From positions 1 to 64,000 of the forward strand of contig JBCBZG010000014.1 of NCBI GenBank assembly GCA_039815465.1: 64,000 bases of DNA, read 5' to 3'. The translations under genes were made by a program, and so were the position numbers. Origin of the DNA: Shimia_B sp039815465. GTDB taxonomy: Bacteria; Pseudomonadota; Alphaproteobacteria; Rhodobacterales; Rhodobacteraceae. Positions 35,234 through 43,472 of the stretch are shown piece by piece (positions within the stretch are counted from its first letter, which is position 1; every line of letters starts with the position of its first letter). A model generated the notes under the pieces. The model saw only the letters and a list, made by a program, of their open reading frames with translations. It was not told where the DNA came from and made no database searches.

Positions 35234-35776
35234 TTATTTTTGGGAGCATTTTCCTTGAGTGCGGCAGAGGTGGACTTCGCGTGCGTAATGCAGAAGCAAA
35301 ACCCGAGCAATCATTTGAGGCGTCATCTTGAGCTGATTGTGGTAGGTAGTTTCTGCACGTTCAAGAAATCGTCGCGTAGATCGCTCCATGTCATCGCCAA
35401 AGGCCCAATCGACAAAGTCGATCGTATACACCTCCTTCGTCACTTTATCTATCCGCTGGAATTCCTCGAAGAGATCAATTGGCCTATCATCGGGATCATG
35501 CAGCGTCCCGCTGCTATAGCCATAAAGCTCATCCCATATGAAGTTCAGGGCTTGCGAAGCCGGTAGCTCGAGCGAGGCGTAAAAGGTTGCGAGCTCCTTA
35601 AGGAATTTGGGGGAACCTAGGCGGCGCTTATGCGGTGCGAGGTGGTCGCAAGTGCAGACAGGTTCTTCATTTTGATCTAAGCAGACTGCTAAGAGCAGCT
35701 GCTCTTCTCCTGAAGCGAAGTACGACCTCTCTGTGCTTCCAGCGGTCGGGTGTTCAGTCTGATGGTCCTTCATCAT
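35234..35776 (-). CDS. Hypothetical soluble protein
   Basis: 180-residue protein beginning at the pair of ATGs 35771-35776 behind GGAG; an upstream TTG is unlikely. Contains two cysteines (CTCDH) near the front and acid-rich helices (IDLFEEFQRIDKVTKE). No recognised family. It diverges from the four-gene unit at 35894 and shares a 120-base promoter region with it. A regulatory partner is possible but unsupported by motif. Confidence 0.6.
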   Translation of the reverse strand: MMKDHQTEHPTAGSTERSYFASGEEQLLLAVCLDQNEEPVCTCDHLAPHKRRLGSPKFLKELATFYASLELPASQALNFIWDELYGYSSGTLHDPDDRPIDLFEEFQRIDKVTKEVYTIDFVDWAFGDDMERSTRRFLERAETTYHNQLKMTPQMIARVLLLHYAREVHLCRTQGKCSQK

Positions 35777-35893
35777 GTTTCTCCAGTTCTGGTGGAGAAG
35801 ATTGGCCAATCTTCGTGCCTTTCAGCGATGGTTTGCAGGCAAGCAAATGCTTGACAACATTTCGCAAAAATGACCTGATAAAGCTCGGGAGAA

Positions 35894-36673
35894 ATGGGTG
35901 TGATACTAGAAGACTTTCCTGAGTTCCTTTCAAAAATGATAAATATTATCGGTGCTGACCAATATACAAAACAGCGCTATCAGGTTCTGATTAAGTCGGC
36001 CCTAAAAAAGACTGGACTGCCCCAGAAAAACCATGACATTATTTTCCAGGGTGTCGCTACCCTCCCTGGAGGTCAAAAGCTAATTAATAGAGATCCAATT
36101 GATCTTAACCGAAGGCTCTCAAGTGGCTCAGTTGACAACGAATTGGCAATACTGGTGCACTTTGCCCTACATCTATCCGGTGAATGGCGGCCATATGCTA
36201 TAATTTTGGAGGATGAGTTGGTCAAATTGATTGGTAAATCAGTTAATTTCACTTGGCGTGATGCGAAGCCAAGAAGAGCGGCTTTCGAACATCATACATT
36301 ATCTAGCACCATAGCCGATAGCCGATCAATCATCGCTGAGCTGCAAAATAAAAGGCGGCAAGAGGATTATGTTCAAGATATGCTTAATGAGGAGGCAGAT
36401 GAAGCGACGGTGCTTCAGCGACTAACTTCCGAGCCGAATTGTACTTTCCCCGTTTTTCTTAAGCACTCTCACTTTTTTCACTACGTTTCAGATAGAGAGG
36501 GATTGCGTCGAAATACGATTAGGCTTTTCAATGGGTCTTCTGCCTCACTTATTGAGGAGAAGTTCACATTGCTTGGCAACATTGATGTGAAGAATAAAGA
36601 CTGGCTTAAAGTGCGGACTTGGGTGCAGGGTGTTGAGGTCTCCGGTGTAATTAAAGTAGTGGAAGTTGGATAA
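35894..36673 (+). CDS. Unknown protein A of the 35.9-38.3 kb unit
   Basis: 259-residue soluble protein, start ATG 35894 with GGGAG upstream. No recognised domain. N-terminal half mixes helices and a possible histidine-containing segment (LSGEWRPYAIILEDELVKL); the second half has a cysteine/histidine region (SEPNCTFPVFLKHSHFFHYVS). Codon use is AT-rich compared with the backbone. It is the first gene of a tight rightward unit (six-base gap to B). Function unknown; it could be an effector or an adaptor of that unit. Confidence 0.65.
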   Translation: MGVILEDFPEFLSKMINIIGADQYTKQRYQVLIKSALKKTGLPQKNHDIIFQGVATLPGGQKLINRDPIDLNRRLSSGSVDNELAILVHFALHLSGEWRPYAIILEDELVKLIGKSVNFTWRDAKPRRAAFEHHTLSSTIADSRSIIAELQNKRRQEDYVQDMLNEEADEATVLQRLTSEPNCTFPVFLKHSHFFHYVSDREGLRRNTIRLFNGSSASLIEEKFTLLGNIDVKNKDWLKVRTWVQGVEVSGVIKVVEVG

Positions 36674-36679
36674 AATAGG

Positions 36680-37018
36680 ATGGAACTTATAGTTCCATTT
36701 TCAAAACCGCTTGCTAAATCTGCTATTGCCGATATAGTCTTTCAATACTCTTGGCCTTTTCGACCTCCGGTTCATGGAAATAGGAATTATGCTATGATAG
36801 TGCGTCGTCCGACCTGGCTTCTCTCATTTCGAGCAAGATTCCCGCATGGATATTGTCTTGACAACGTGTTTTTATTCCGAGAGCGAGACGGCTTGTCAGA
36901 GCAGATTGTAAATTTCAATCCTTGCATCGATGAGCAGGAAATGAGCGATGTGCTCCGACCAATTCATGTCGGATCTAGCTACAGGGTGAACTTTAATCTT
37001 TCAAGGTATGAGGTGTGA
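36680..37018 (+). CDS. Unknown protein B of the unit
   Basis: 112-residue protein beginning MELIVPFSKPL. Rich in aromatic residues (FQYSWPFRPP, PTWLLSFRARFP) with a single cysteine in NPCIDEQEM. No recognised family and no signal peptide. Six bases follow protein A, and its stop overlaps the start of protein C as GTGA, so A, B and C are translated together. Function unknown; its small size would suit an inhibitor or partner of C, which is only a guess. Confidence 0.65.
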   Translation: MELIVPFSKPLAKSAIADIVFQYSWPFRPPVHGNRNYAMIVRRPTWLLSFRARFPHGYCLDNVFLFRERDGLSEQIVNFNPCIDEQEMSDVLRPIHVGSSYRVNFNLSRYEV

Positions 37019-38145
37019 CGGAGCACGTGACCACTAGAAGCAGAACTTTGAGCGGAATGCAGACCCTACATGGGTTTGTGTACGTAGTTGGCGGAACACT
37101 TTTCGGAAATGCTAAACAATTTTTACGAGACGTCGCGAGGGTTTATGGGAGCCATGATGAGAAAAGTGCCATTAGGATCCTAGAAGCTTATCGTTCGTCG
37201 CTGGTTCAAGATGATCCGCGTAAAAGAGACGCTGACCTGATTTTGGACGCGATCGCCGAAAAATTTCCTCACGGCTGCGCGACAATTGATGATGTCGAAG
37301 AGCAGCTTAATGCAGTAAATGCACAGTATCGATCTATCGGATTTTCACCCTCATCATCGTTCCGCATAGTTGATGAGTTTCCCGAGCCGTACAGTAAACG
37401 GCCTTATGCCGCTATGAATTACGATGCTCTTGATCAAGAGTACTATGGTATTACTCCCGGAATCGTATTTCGACGAGACTTGCTTTCGCCGTACTATTCA
37501 GCGCTTTTGTTTTCTCACGAGCTTGTCCATTCAATCATATCTAAAAACCCGGCACCAAGATTGGCCAGAGGATTTGAAGACGGTCTGGCGGATGTAATCG
37601 GGGCATTGGTTGTTGGCACAAGGGTTTTCTCTTTTAGTGAGTGTGAGAATTTCCTCATTAGGTCTAGGTTTCAATATCCGCAAGAGAAGGTGTGGGGCAG
37701 CTACCGACACTATCTTATGCAGGCTTTATCAGTCCACAGTGTATATGGTGAGGGTGGTTTGCTAAATATACTTCAAACCGCGGAAACCCAGAGCCGCACG
37801 TATATTAAAGAGATTGAGAGCAGTGCTCTCCTTAGAGGCATTAAATCTCTTTCCATCGCGAGGTCAGATATTAATGAGGAGATTGACGATCTCTTCCAGT
37901 ACTTCATAGCCTTTCCCCAAAATCTTTGCGTTTCCGCTAATGCGTTTAGACTTGGTGGTGAGATTGCAATTGGGAAAACTCTTTGCGAAATAGAGCAGTA
38001 TTCCGATATGCATGGATTAGGGGACGCCTATAATGAATTAGCGCACGAGGACTTTTTGGTTGTTGATGACGGAAGTAAGATCACGATAGACGAGGTTACT
38101 GATTTGATTGACATAGGAGCGTTGCGCTATACCATTGCAATATGA
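37015..38145 (+). CDS. HExxH metallopeptidase C of the unit
   Basis: 376-residue protein from GTG 37015. A zinc site is clear: H168-E169-x-x-H172 in FSHELVHSII and, 15 residues later, E188 with D193 in RGFEDGLADVIGA, the third-ligand arrangement of gluzincins. No signal peptide, so it should act in the cytoplasm unless exported differently. No closer family is recognised. Start and end overlap neighbours by four bases. The short peptide gene follows directly, so it may process or be controlled by that product. Confidence 0.72.
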   Translation: MTEHVTTRSRTLSGMQTLHGFVYVVGGTLFGNAKQFLRDVARVYGSHDEKSAIRILEAYRSSLVQDDPRKRDADLILDAIAEKFPHGCATIDDVEEQLNAVNAQYRSIGFSPSSSFRIVDEFPEPYSKRPYAAMNYDALDQEYYGITPGIVFRRDLLSPYYSALLFSHELVHSIISKNPAPRLARGFEDGLADVIGALVVGTRVFSFSECENFLIRSRFQYPQEKVWGSYRHYLMQALSVHSVYGEGGLLNILQTAETQSRTYIKEIESSALLRGIKSLSIARSDINEEIDDLFQYFIAFPQNLCVSANAFRLGGEIAIGKTLCEIEQYSDMHGLGDAYNELAHEDFLVVDDGSKITIDEVTDLIDIGALRYTIAI

Positions 38146-38222
38146 AAGGGTTCGTGTGGAACCCTCGTGAGTATGGAGGCATCGCGATGGCATATCGTTC
38201 TGGTGACGGCGGCGGCGGTTGA
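38142..38222 (+). CDS. Very short ORF D (26 codons) with glycine-rich end
   Basis: ORF too short for usual gene callers, starting at an ATG that overlaps the stop of gene C (ATGA). The product begins MKGFVWNPREY and ends GDGGGG. A second in-frame ATG (38187-38189) has the strong ribosome-binding site GGAGG seven bases before it, so an 11-residue form (MAYRSGDGGGG) is equally possible. Coupled overlap, a strong internal site and the terminator directly after it argue that it is translated. Function unknown; a secreted or modified peptide, a leader or a protease substrate are candidates. Confidence 0.55.
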   Translation: MKGFVWNPREYGGIAMAYRSGDGGGG

Positions 38223-38237
38223 TTTGGCTGAAGCCGC

Positions 38238-38270
38238 AGACCCTGGGGTGAGGCCCCAGGGTCTTTCTTT
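38238..38270 (+). terminator. Strong intrinsic terminator after ORF D
   Basis: Perfect 11-bp stem AGACCCTGGGG / CCCCAGGGTCT with a five-base loop, followed by TTCTTT. It closes the rightward four-gene unit. Confidence 0.88.
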
Positions 38271-38329
38271 ACTGGTCGTTTATAATTTTTGAATGACGCA
38301 ACCAACTTTTTCTTAGGATATTTTTGTCC

Positions 38330-38740
38330 TTATATAGTCTCATGGCGGCGGGGTTTTTTTTCGTCTACAAGCCAGCGCATCCATTTCAGCTGCTTATCCA
38401 TTTGCGACTGGTCATGTATAAATCGATAGATTTTCGTGCCTATTTTAAGGTCGCGGTATTCCGGCAACACAAAGATGTCGTTGATATATGCGACCCGGCA
38501 TAGTAGGGCGGTTGAAAAGTGGGTGCTTACTGTGCCGAAGCCTACTGTTTTCCTGCCCAATTGAGCCACTACAAGGGTATTCCCTTCAAAGGCTAAGAAA
38601 TCTTTTAAAGAAGCTTCTACATCCCGATCATCGCAAATGCCCACATTTACCTCATGCGAGTATTTTCTGATGATGCTCAAGAGTTCATGTGTCAGAACGT
38701 CAATGCGACGTACTGCTAATTCTCTTATGTTGGGTGTCAT
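38330..38740 (-). CDS. GNAT family N-acetyltransferase
   Basis: 136-residue protein when read from the ATG 38738-38740 (a longer TTG start to 38821 is possible but lacks a clear site). GNAT signatures: central AYINDIFVLPEYRDLKIGTKIY with the acetyl-CoA-binding loop and a beta strand LVVAQLGRKTVGFGTVS. It should transfer an acetyl group; substrate unknown. It converges with ORF D of the unit to its left, separated by the terminator. Confidence 0.72.
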   Translation of the reverse strand: MTPNIRELAVRRIDVLTHELLSIIRKYSHEVNVGICDDRDVEASLKDFLAFEGNTLVVAQLGRKTVGFGTVSTHFSTALLCRVAYINDIFVLPEYRDLKIGTKIYRFIHDQSQMDKQLKWMRWLVDEKKPRRHETI

Positions 38741-38824
38741 GTTGGCGCTCAGGATCTTTCTGTAATAATAGACATCTGCGATTTCTATGCGATTTAACAA
38801 TCGAAGAAAAGTAGAAAGCAAAAA

Positions 38825-38893
38825 TGCGCTAAAGCTCGTGGGGCAAGGATGTGCGCTAAAGAGCGTGGGGTAAAGCGCTTAGGGCAAGGTGTT
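38825..38893. repeat. Imperfect tandem repeats, iteron-like
   Basis: TGCGCTAAAGCTCGTGGGG (38825-38843) and TGCGCTAAAGAGCGTGGGG (38852-38870) differ at two positions and are 27 bases apart, followed by a partial third copy. They have the look of replication iterons or promoter repeats of plasmid origin. No replication gene is visible nearby. Confidence 0.5.
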
Positions 38894-38898
38894 TAGGG

Positions 38899-39207
38899 TC
38901 AGACCCCTAACCTTGCAAAGGGGTGCACAGCACCCCGTTTGATCCCCAGTTGAAACGCAATAGTGGTCCATGGCTGCCAATCAATGGTTTGCTTGAGTGC
39001 TGCGCTCGCATCCCGCATAGCGGACATTCGCAAACACAGGCGGCGAATGTCCGTTACGAGCCCATTTTGCACGATGCCGCATAATGCATGAATGTCTGCT
39101 TTGGTCGAATGATGATCAGCATTTGGCCCGACCTTTTGAATCTGAATGTGACTGACAGCCTTTGAACGCGACTTGCTTGCCTGCGTCGAGCGGTTGGTGA
39201 CGGCCAT
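38899..39207 (-). CDS. Doubtful hypothetical protein
   Basis: 102-residue frame starting MAVTNRSTQASKSRS, ending just before the iteron-like repeats. Composition is plausible (LQVERVSKAVKSRSEAS precedes it in frame) but there is no clear ribosome-binding site, and a competing frame overlaps. The region may be a decayed gene. Nothing supports a function. Confidence 0.3.
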   Translation of the reverse strand: MAVTNRSTQASKSRSKAVSHIQIQKVGPNADHHSTKADIHALCGIVQNGLVTDIRRLCLRMSAMRDASAALKQTIDWQPWTTIAFQLGIKRGAVHPFARLGV

Positions 39208-39308
39208 AGAGGCCTCAGAGCGGGATTTGACCGCCTTAGAGACACGCTCAACCTGCAGGATCGAGCAGGAACTGACTGTCTAAATGACTGCGTGAACTTG
39301 CTCATTCG

Positions 39309-39485
39309 TTCGCATGCTGCATCTATGACGACCTTGAGCGTATTGCGAAACGACGAGATGAGCTACAAGACGCTGGACGAAAACGTGCAGCAGAGCTTGA
39401 ACTTAGCGAAAGCCGCCGCATAGCGATTGAGGAACAGCTAGAAAGTCAGGAGGCACATGCGGAAAGTGGGTTGCTGCCCCACTAG
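39309..39485 (+). pseudogene. C-terminal fragment of a coiled-coil protein
   Basis: An open frame with no start runs to a stop at 39483-39485 and encodes charged helix (DDLERIAKRRDELQDAGRK, then LELSESRRIAIEEQL) typical of a coding sequence. The upstream part is missing, so this looks like a remnant of a deleted gene, perhaps part of an earlier insertion. The parent gene is unknown. Confidence 0.4.
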
Positions 39486-39522
39486 CCTTGGTAGGTGCGC
39501 CGAACGGGAGACACCCTAGCGA

Positions 39523-39996
39523 CTAGTCCTTGATCTCGATTCTTGCGACGGTTTTCTTTCCGTCGCGGCCCGCTACGAGATTGTACTCGACTTTTTGGTT
39601 ATCTGCGAGGTCGGTCAAGCCAGAGCGCTCAACTGCGCTGATGTGGACAAAGACGTCCTTGCCGCCTCCTTCAGGCTCAATAAAACCGTAGCCTTTCGTA
39701 GTGTTGAACCATTTGACCGTTCCAGTAGTCTTGGGTCGGCCAGACGTTTCCGACCTAGACTTGGATGTTGTTTCGGCGGTCGACACTGTCGGAACGAACT
39801 TCACCGGATTCCCAATTTGAACAGCTGTTGCGGGAGTGCTTTCATATGATCTCAGCTCAGCAGACTCAGTACCAGGTGCTACTACTGATCGTCCCAAAGC
39901 GTTCAGTATTTTAGATGCTCCAAGGAGCCTTTGAACGGCGCGTTCGCTTTCAGACAAAGACATATAGTCTTCAAATTTCAGAGTTTGATCCATCAT
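39523..39996 (-). CDS. Cold-shock domain protein with N-terminal extension
   Basis: 157-residue protein. The C-terminal half (about 91-155) is a cold-shock domain: GTVKWFNTTKGYGFIEPE and DVFVHISAVERSGL, which bind single-stranded nucleic acid. The first 90 residues are a non-homologous, probably disordered region, unusual for CspA-type proteins, which are near 70 residues. It overlaps the upstream gene by four bases. RNA chaperone or regulator role inferred. Confidence 0.86.
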   Translation of the reverse strand: MMDQTLKFEDYMSLSESERAVQRLLGASKILNALGRSVVAPGTESAELRSYESTPATAVQIGNPVKFVPTVSTAETTSKSRSETSGRPKTTGTVKWFNTTKGYGFIEPEGGGKDVFVHISAVERSGLTDLADNQKVEYNLVAGRDGKKTVARIEIKD

Positions 39997-40454
39997 TTGT
40001 TTCTCACCCGGCCTTTGAGTAGCTCCTGGGCTGCTGGCGGCAAACTAACAACGCCAGCCCTAAGAATTTGGTTGAAGCGGCTTTCTAGCTCTCCAACATT
40101 GTCTAAACCCATGATCAGCACCACAACCTCAGAACCTTCTTGTGATATAAGGAATGCGACTTCCTTGCCTGTCTGAACTTCCCGAATTCGCACGGAGCCG
40201 ACGCATCGATCACTGTTGGATACAGGTACTGCTTTAAGTGCCTGCCCGATGGCCTCGACCTGCCGTTGGGTAAGTCTGTGTGAGGCGAAGTCGAATTCCG
40301 CCTCCTTTGTGGTATCGATGACAACTTCGAGCCCTCGGTTTCTGAAGACACTGTCAGTCAAATTACGCTCCGCATCCAGATATACGCCTAAATGATTGCA
40401 TTTCAAAGTTCTTTGAACCAGATACACAGCATATTGTAGCCGTCCTAGCAACAA
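39993..40454 (-). CDS. Hypothetical partner of cold-shock gene
   Basis: 153-residue protein from TTG 40452-40454, the first possible start because a stop codon lies just before it. Contains EVQTGKEVAFLISQEGSEVVVLIMG and a terminal LLKGRVRNK; no domain recognised. Its stop overlaps the start of the cold-shock gene (ATGA), so they form a two-gene operon. Function unknown. Confidence 0.55.
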   Translation of the reverse strand: MLLGRLQYAVYLVQRTLKCNHLGVYLDAERNLTDSVFRNRGLEVVIDTTKEAEFDFASHRLTQRQVEAIGQALKAVPVSNSDRCVGSVRIREVQTGKEVAFLISQEGSEVVVLIMGLDNVGELESRFNQILRAGVVSLPPAAQELLKGRVRNK

Positions 40455-40861
40455 TCATCATTGGTTGTGATACGTGCTTCTTCTCAACTGTAGTCCACAG
40501 TCTCGACATCTGTGGGGACGGTCCGCGTCCATGCAAAGAAGGCGCGCCAATGCCCTCTGATCCGTAACCAATGTTGGACGTTTAGAAATAAATCACAACA
40601 CTTCTTACGTGGTGCCTTTAAAACAGCCATTGGAGCAGCTGCAGCAAATGCTCACTTTGTCCGCATGTAGGCCATCCATAGAGCGGCACGAGAACGTTGC
40701 TCACGGCCCTTTCCGGCTATTCACCAACGGGTCAAGATGCTGCCACGCGGCCCGCCGAACCTGCCGTTCGCCGCGAGCTGTGAATTGAAAAACTCCGGTC
40801 CCAGATGAGCGACGATCAACGTTGTCAAAATTGCCTTAGAGTTCCGATGGTGTGTTCCAGA
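40455..40861. other. Gene-free stretch
   Basis: About 400 bases between the cold-shock partner and the nuclease-like gene. I see no convincing coding frame, RNA gene or terminator. It includes the ends of two leftward transcripts only if the latter continues; otherwise it is spacer of unknown role. Confidence 0.4.
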
Positions 40862-41623
40862 CTAGCTGGGCAAATAAGGGTCGCTGCGTTCGCCTGAAGC
40901 TTCGTAGGTCGCGACTTCCACTTCCACCGCCTCTGGCAAGCACTTCCGAATCCTTGTTGCCAGTTGCGCACGTGCATTCTGGCCATCTGCACCACAGACA
41001 ATGTATAATTTGTTCGGGCGGACCCTACTTGCAAACGCAGAGAGTTTCTCGATTTCAGACGCTTTGAGAGTTCTGGAAGTTGTCGCTTCAACCGCGACTG
41101 TTTCGCCATCTACCACCGCGAGAAGGTCGACCTCACAGTCATTGGGACCGTCTTCTCGATGTTGATCGAACCAGATCAATGCAGAAGGTAAGAAATAGAA
41201 CGAAGCTCTCGCGCGCTCGGCAAGTTGCCACAGTGCCCAAATAGCTGGTTCGGTTCCATGATCGCTATAAGCCTCGACAAAAAAGCCGCTTGCCTTGAAT
41301 TGCCATCCTCCCGAAACAGGCGGAAGTTCTTCATTTTGGCAAACATTGCACGTCATCACGCTGGACAAATCGTCAATTGAGACCCAGTTCCTGTTGAAGC
41401 AATTCTGGCATTTCCATTCGTGACCCTGAAACAGGATTTTTCGCTCGCAGAGGTACTGGATCGACGCATCCAACTCACCTGCTGAAAGGTACTCCTCAAG
41501 TGGGCCTTCTTTCACATGTGGGTTCTCTTCAATGAATTTTTCGACCAGATCGCTATAGCGAGAGGCTAGCTTGTCATACTGCACGAAGCGTTCCGGACGT
41601 CGTAGCTGAGAGGCAATCCTCAA
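40862..41623 (-). CDS. Zinc-ribbon nuclease-like protein, 3' part of a frameshifted gene
   Basis: 253 residues as read from TTG 41621-41623. Four cysteines (C72, C75, C92, C95) form a zinc-ribbon, followed by a restriction-like region in which E164-V-D166 and E179-A-T181 have the spacing of PD-(D/E)xK enzymes but with threonine in place of the lysine. A stop codon lies upstream in frame and there is no good start, while the preceding gene ends 50 bases inside it in another frame. Removing one base from the A6 tract joins them into one protein of about 866 residues. Probably the C-terminal half of that protein. Confidence 0.7.
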   Translation of the reverse strand: MRIASQLRRPERFVQYDKLASRYSDLVEKFIEENPHVKEGPLEEYLSAGELDASIQYLCERKILFQGHEWKCQNCFNRNWVSIDDLSSVMTCNVCQNEELPPVSGGWQFKASGFFVEAYSDHGTEPAIWALWQLAERARASFYFLPSALIWFDQHREDGPNDCEVDLLAVVDGETVAVEATTSRTLKASEIEKLSAFASRVRPNKLYIVCGADGQNARAQLATRIRKCLPEAVEVEVATYEASGERSDPYLPS

Positions 41624-43463
41624 TGCTTCCTTCGCAACTTTTTTGCCGGTCCTCTTGGCTACTCACTTCCCATTCTTCATCGGTCGCACGCAATCGCCTA
41701 GCCATGACTTTTTGAAAGCGTGCTTCCAGCTCATCATCCAAGTGCGAGGGGTCAGCGCCCAACCTTCGGAGCCCTTCACGCCAAAAACCGTGCATTAGCG
41801 TTTGAAACGCATCAGGCAAATTGCCGAAATGCTGTAGGGTGCCAAGCAGATATCGACCCTTGTCGGAATACTTCGCATCCATAACCTTTGGAGGAGGTGG
41901 TTTCTGAAGACCTTCTATGTTCTCTCGTGTCCGAGGGAAACGGTCCCTTTGAAAGTCCCGCAGTCCGCCGAAGAAGGCATCATCATCGTTCGGGACCGTT
42001 ATTGACGCTTGTCGGACTGCTAATTCTATCGAAGCGCTCAAACGACCAGACCTTGTTGGCCGCTGGCAGTATCTCTGATGCATACGAGAAGACGAGCTCT
42101 CCCGGCTGATGGAGAACAATGGGTCAATACGAAGTCTGCGAGGCAGGATCCACTCGTGGACGACATTCGAGAACTTGCAGTGGTCGATCTCCCGCTCAAT
42201 CGACAAATCTACCATCCACTGACCTCCACGGACGCTGGGTGGCAAGTAGTTTTCAGACATGTGCCAAGGCGTCGCGAGCGGAAGCTCCGAGCGACCATTT
42301 TTCAGTTCACTTCTCTGCTGACCCTTAGGTTCTCGCGAAATGGCCAACGAGCCAGTTGTGAAGTATGCCCGCTTTTCCCAAAACTCGGGAATTGCCCAGT
42401 CGGCACCTGAAATTGCTTCGGTTGCAAAGCGTTGCCACGTCTTGCCTTCTGGCTTGATGCGCTCAGCGATGTCAGCGAGTTCATCCTCTGTCAGCGAGGT
42501 TGATCTAACAGTAGCTACGGGCGCGTTCTGTTCACCTTGGATTCCACGGCGATCCAAGACACGCCCCACTAGTTTCAAGAATTCATTGTCTTTTGATTGT
42601 TCGACTGAAATGCGAATGGATGATGTGCCGGTTGGTTCATTCCGAGGAAATCGGTTGTGGCCATTCCAAAACACTAAACGATCCGCAATTTCATCCCCTA
42701 CGACGACGTTGACACCATTTCGCTTCAGAGAGTTCTTCGGTTCAAGATAGTGACAAAACAACTCTGACAATTGGCAGGGCGGAAGAACCGCTCCCGGTTC
42801 TGCAAGAGTTTGCAAGAGGGCGCGAGGGTCACTCTCATACTTGGCGTGCTCGCTCTTGCCGTATTGGTGGTTTGCAAGTGATTCCGCTGAGATCAACGTC
42901 AAACACTTAAACAACTCCGGAGCTGAGCTAGCGAGTTGACCGTTGCCAAAGCTGGTTGAAAGAAAACCAAAATTCTCACGGACGAACGTGTCATCGGATC
43001 CATCCCAAAACTTGTCGAAGCTCAAAATGTCTTGCGGTTTGTCGCCGAAGCCCCAGCGCCGACTAGCAAACATTGGCAAGACAGATAGACAAGACAATCC
43101 TTGGAGCGGAAGCTCAATGTCATATCGGCGCTCGCCTTCAGGGTCGCGATACCTGTCCTCATGATGGTGAAGGATTCCAGGAGCCAACTCTTCGTCTAGT
43201 AAGCCGATAGCGACGTCAGTCAGATTGGCAAAACTATAAATTATGTCAGCGTCGAATGCATGCAGCCACGACGCATAAGCGGGATCAACCCCATCCTGGG
43301 ATGCAGGGATAATCGGAGTGCGTCGACCAGACCAACGACTGAAACTCTCGGCAATGATTTTGTCGATCAATAAGTGTTCGCACGTAGCCAAATCTACGAG
43401 GTATGCTACGCGCAGAGGCCTTGCCGTACCTTCAATCTTCCGATGCGTGGGCTTCTCCCACAT
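41574..43463 (-). CDS. Large unknown protein of the defence-type operon (5' part of frameshifted gene)
   Basis: 629 residues, start ATG 43461-43463 with AGGAG six bases before, overlapping the stop of the STAND gene region. N-terminus is reminiscent of a Rossmann-like segment (LRVAYLVDLATCEHLLIDK) with HHHE near residue 100; the middle and C-terminal parts are charged and unrecognised. The last 21 residues are read in a shifted frame beyond an A6 tract. With the shift corrected it would continue into the zinc-ribbon and nuclease-like domain. Likely acts with the upstream 1226-residue protein. Confidence 0.72.
   Translation of the reverse strand: MWEKPTHRKIEGTARPLRVAYLVDLATCEHLLIDKIIAESFSRWSGRRTPIIPASQDGVDPAYASWLHAFDADIIYSFANLTDVAIGLLDEELAPGILHHHEDRYRDPEGERRYDIELPLQGLSCLSVLPMFASRRWGFGDKPQDILSFDKFWDGSDDTFVRENFGFLSTSFGNGQLASSAPELFKCLTLISAESLANHQYGKSEHAKYESDPRALLQTLAEPGAVLPPCQLSELFCHYLEPKNSLKRNGVNVVVGDEIADRLVFWNGHNRFPRNEPTGTSSIRISVEQSKDNEFLKLVGRVLDRRGIQGEQNAPVATVRSTSLTEDELADIAERIKPEGKTWQRFATEAISGADWAIPEFWEKRAYFTTGSLAISREPKGQQRSELKNGRSELPLATPWHMSENYLPPSVRGGQWMVDLSIEREIDHCKFSNVVHEWILPRRLRIDPLFSISRESSSSRMHQRYCQRPTRSGRLSASIELAVRQASITVPNDDDAFFGGLRDFQRDRFPRTRENIEGLQKPPPPKVMDAKYSDKGRYLLGTLQHFGNLPDAFQTLMHGFWREGLRRLGADPSHLDDELEARFQKVMARRLRATDEEWEVSSQEDRQKSCEGSIEDCLSATTSGTLRAV
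41639..41644 (-). other. A6 tract at the frameshift
   Basis: Six adenines on the coding strand (T6 on the plus strand). Five adenines would put the two frames together (CGG CAA AAA GTT). Mutation, sequencing error or programmed slippage cannot be told apart here. Confidence 0.7.
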
Positions 43464-43472
43464 AGCCGACTC

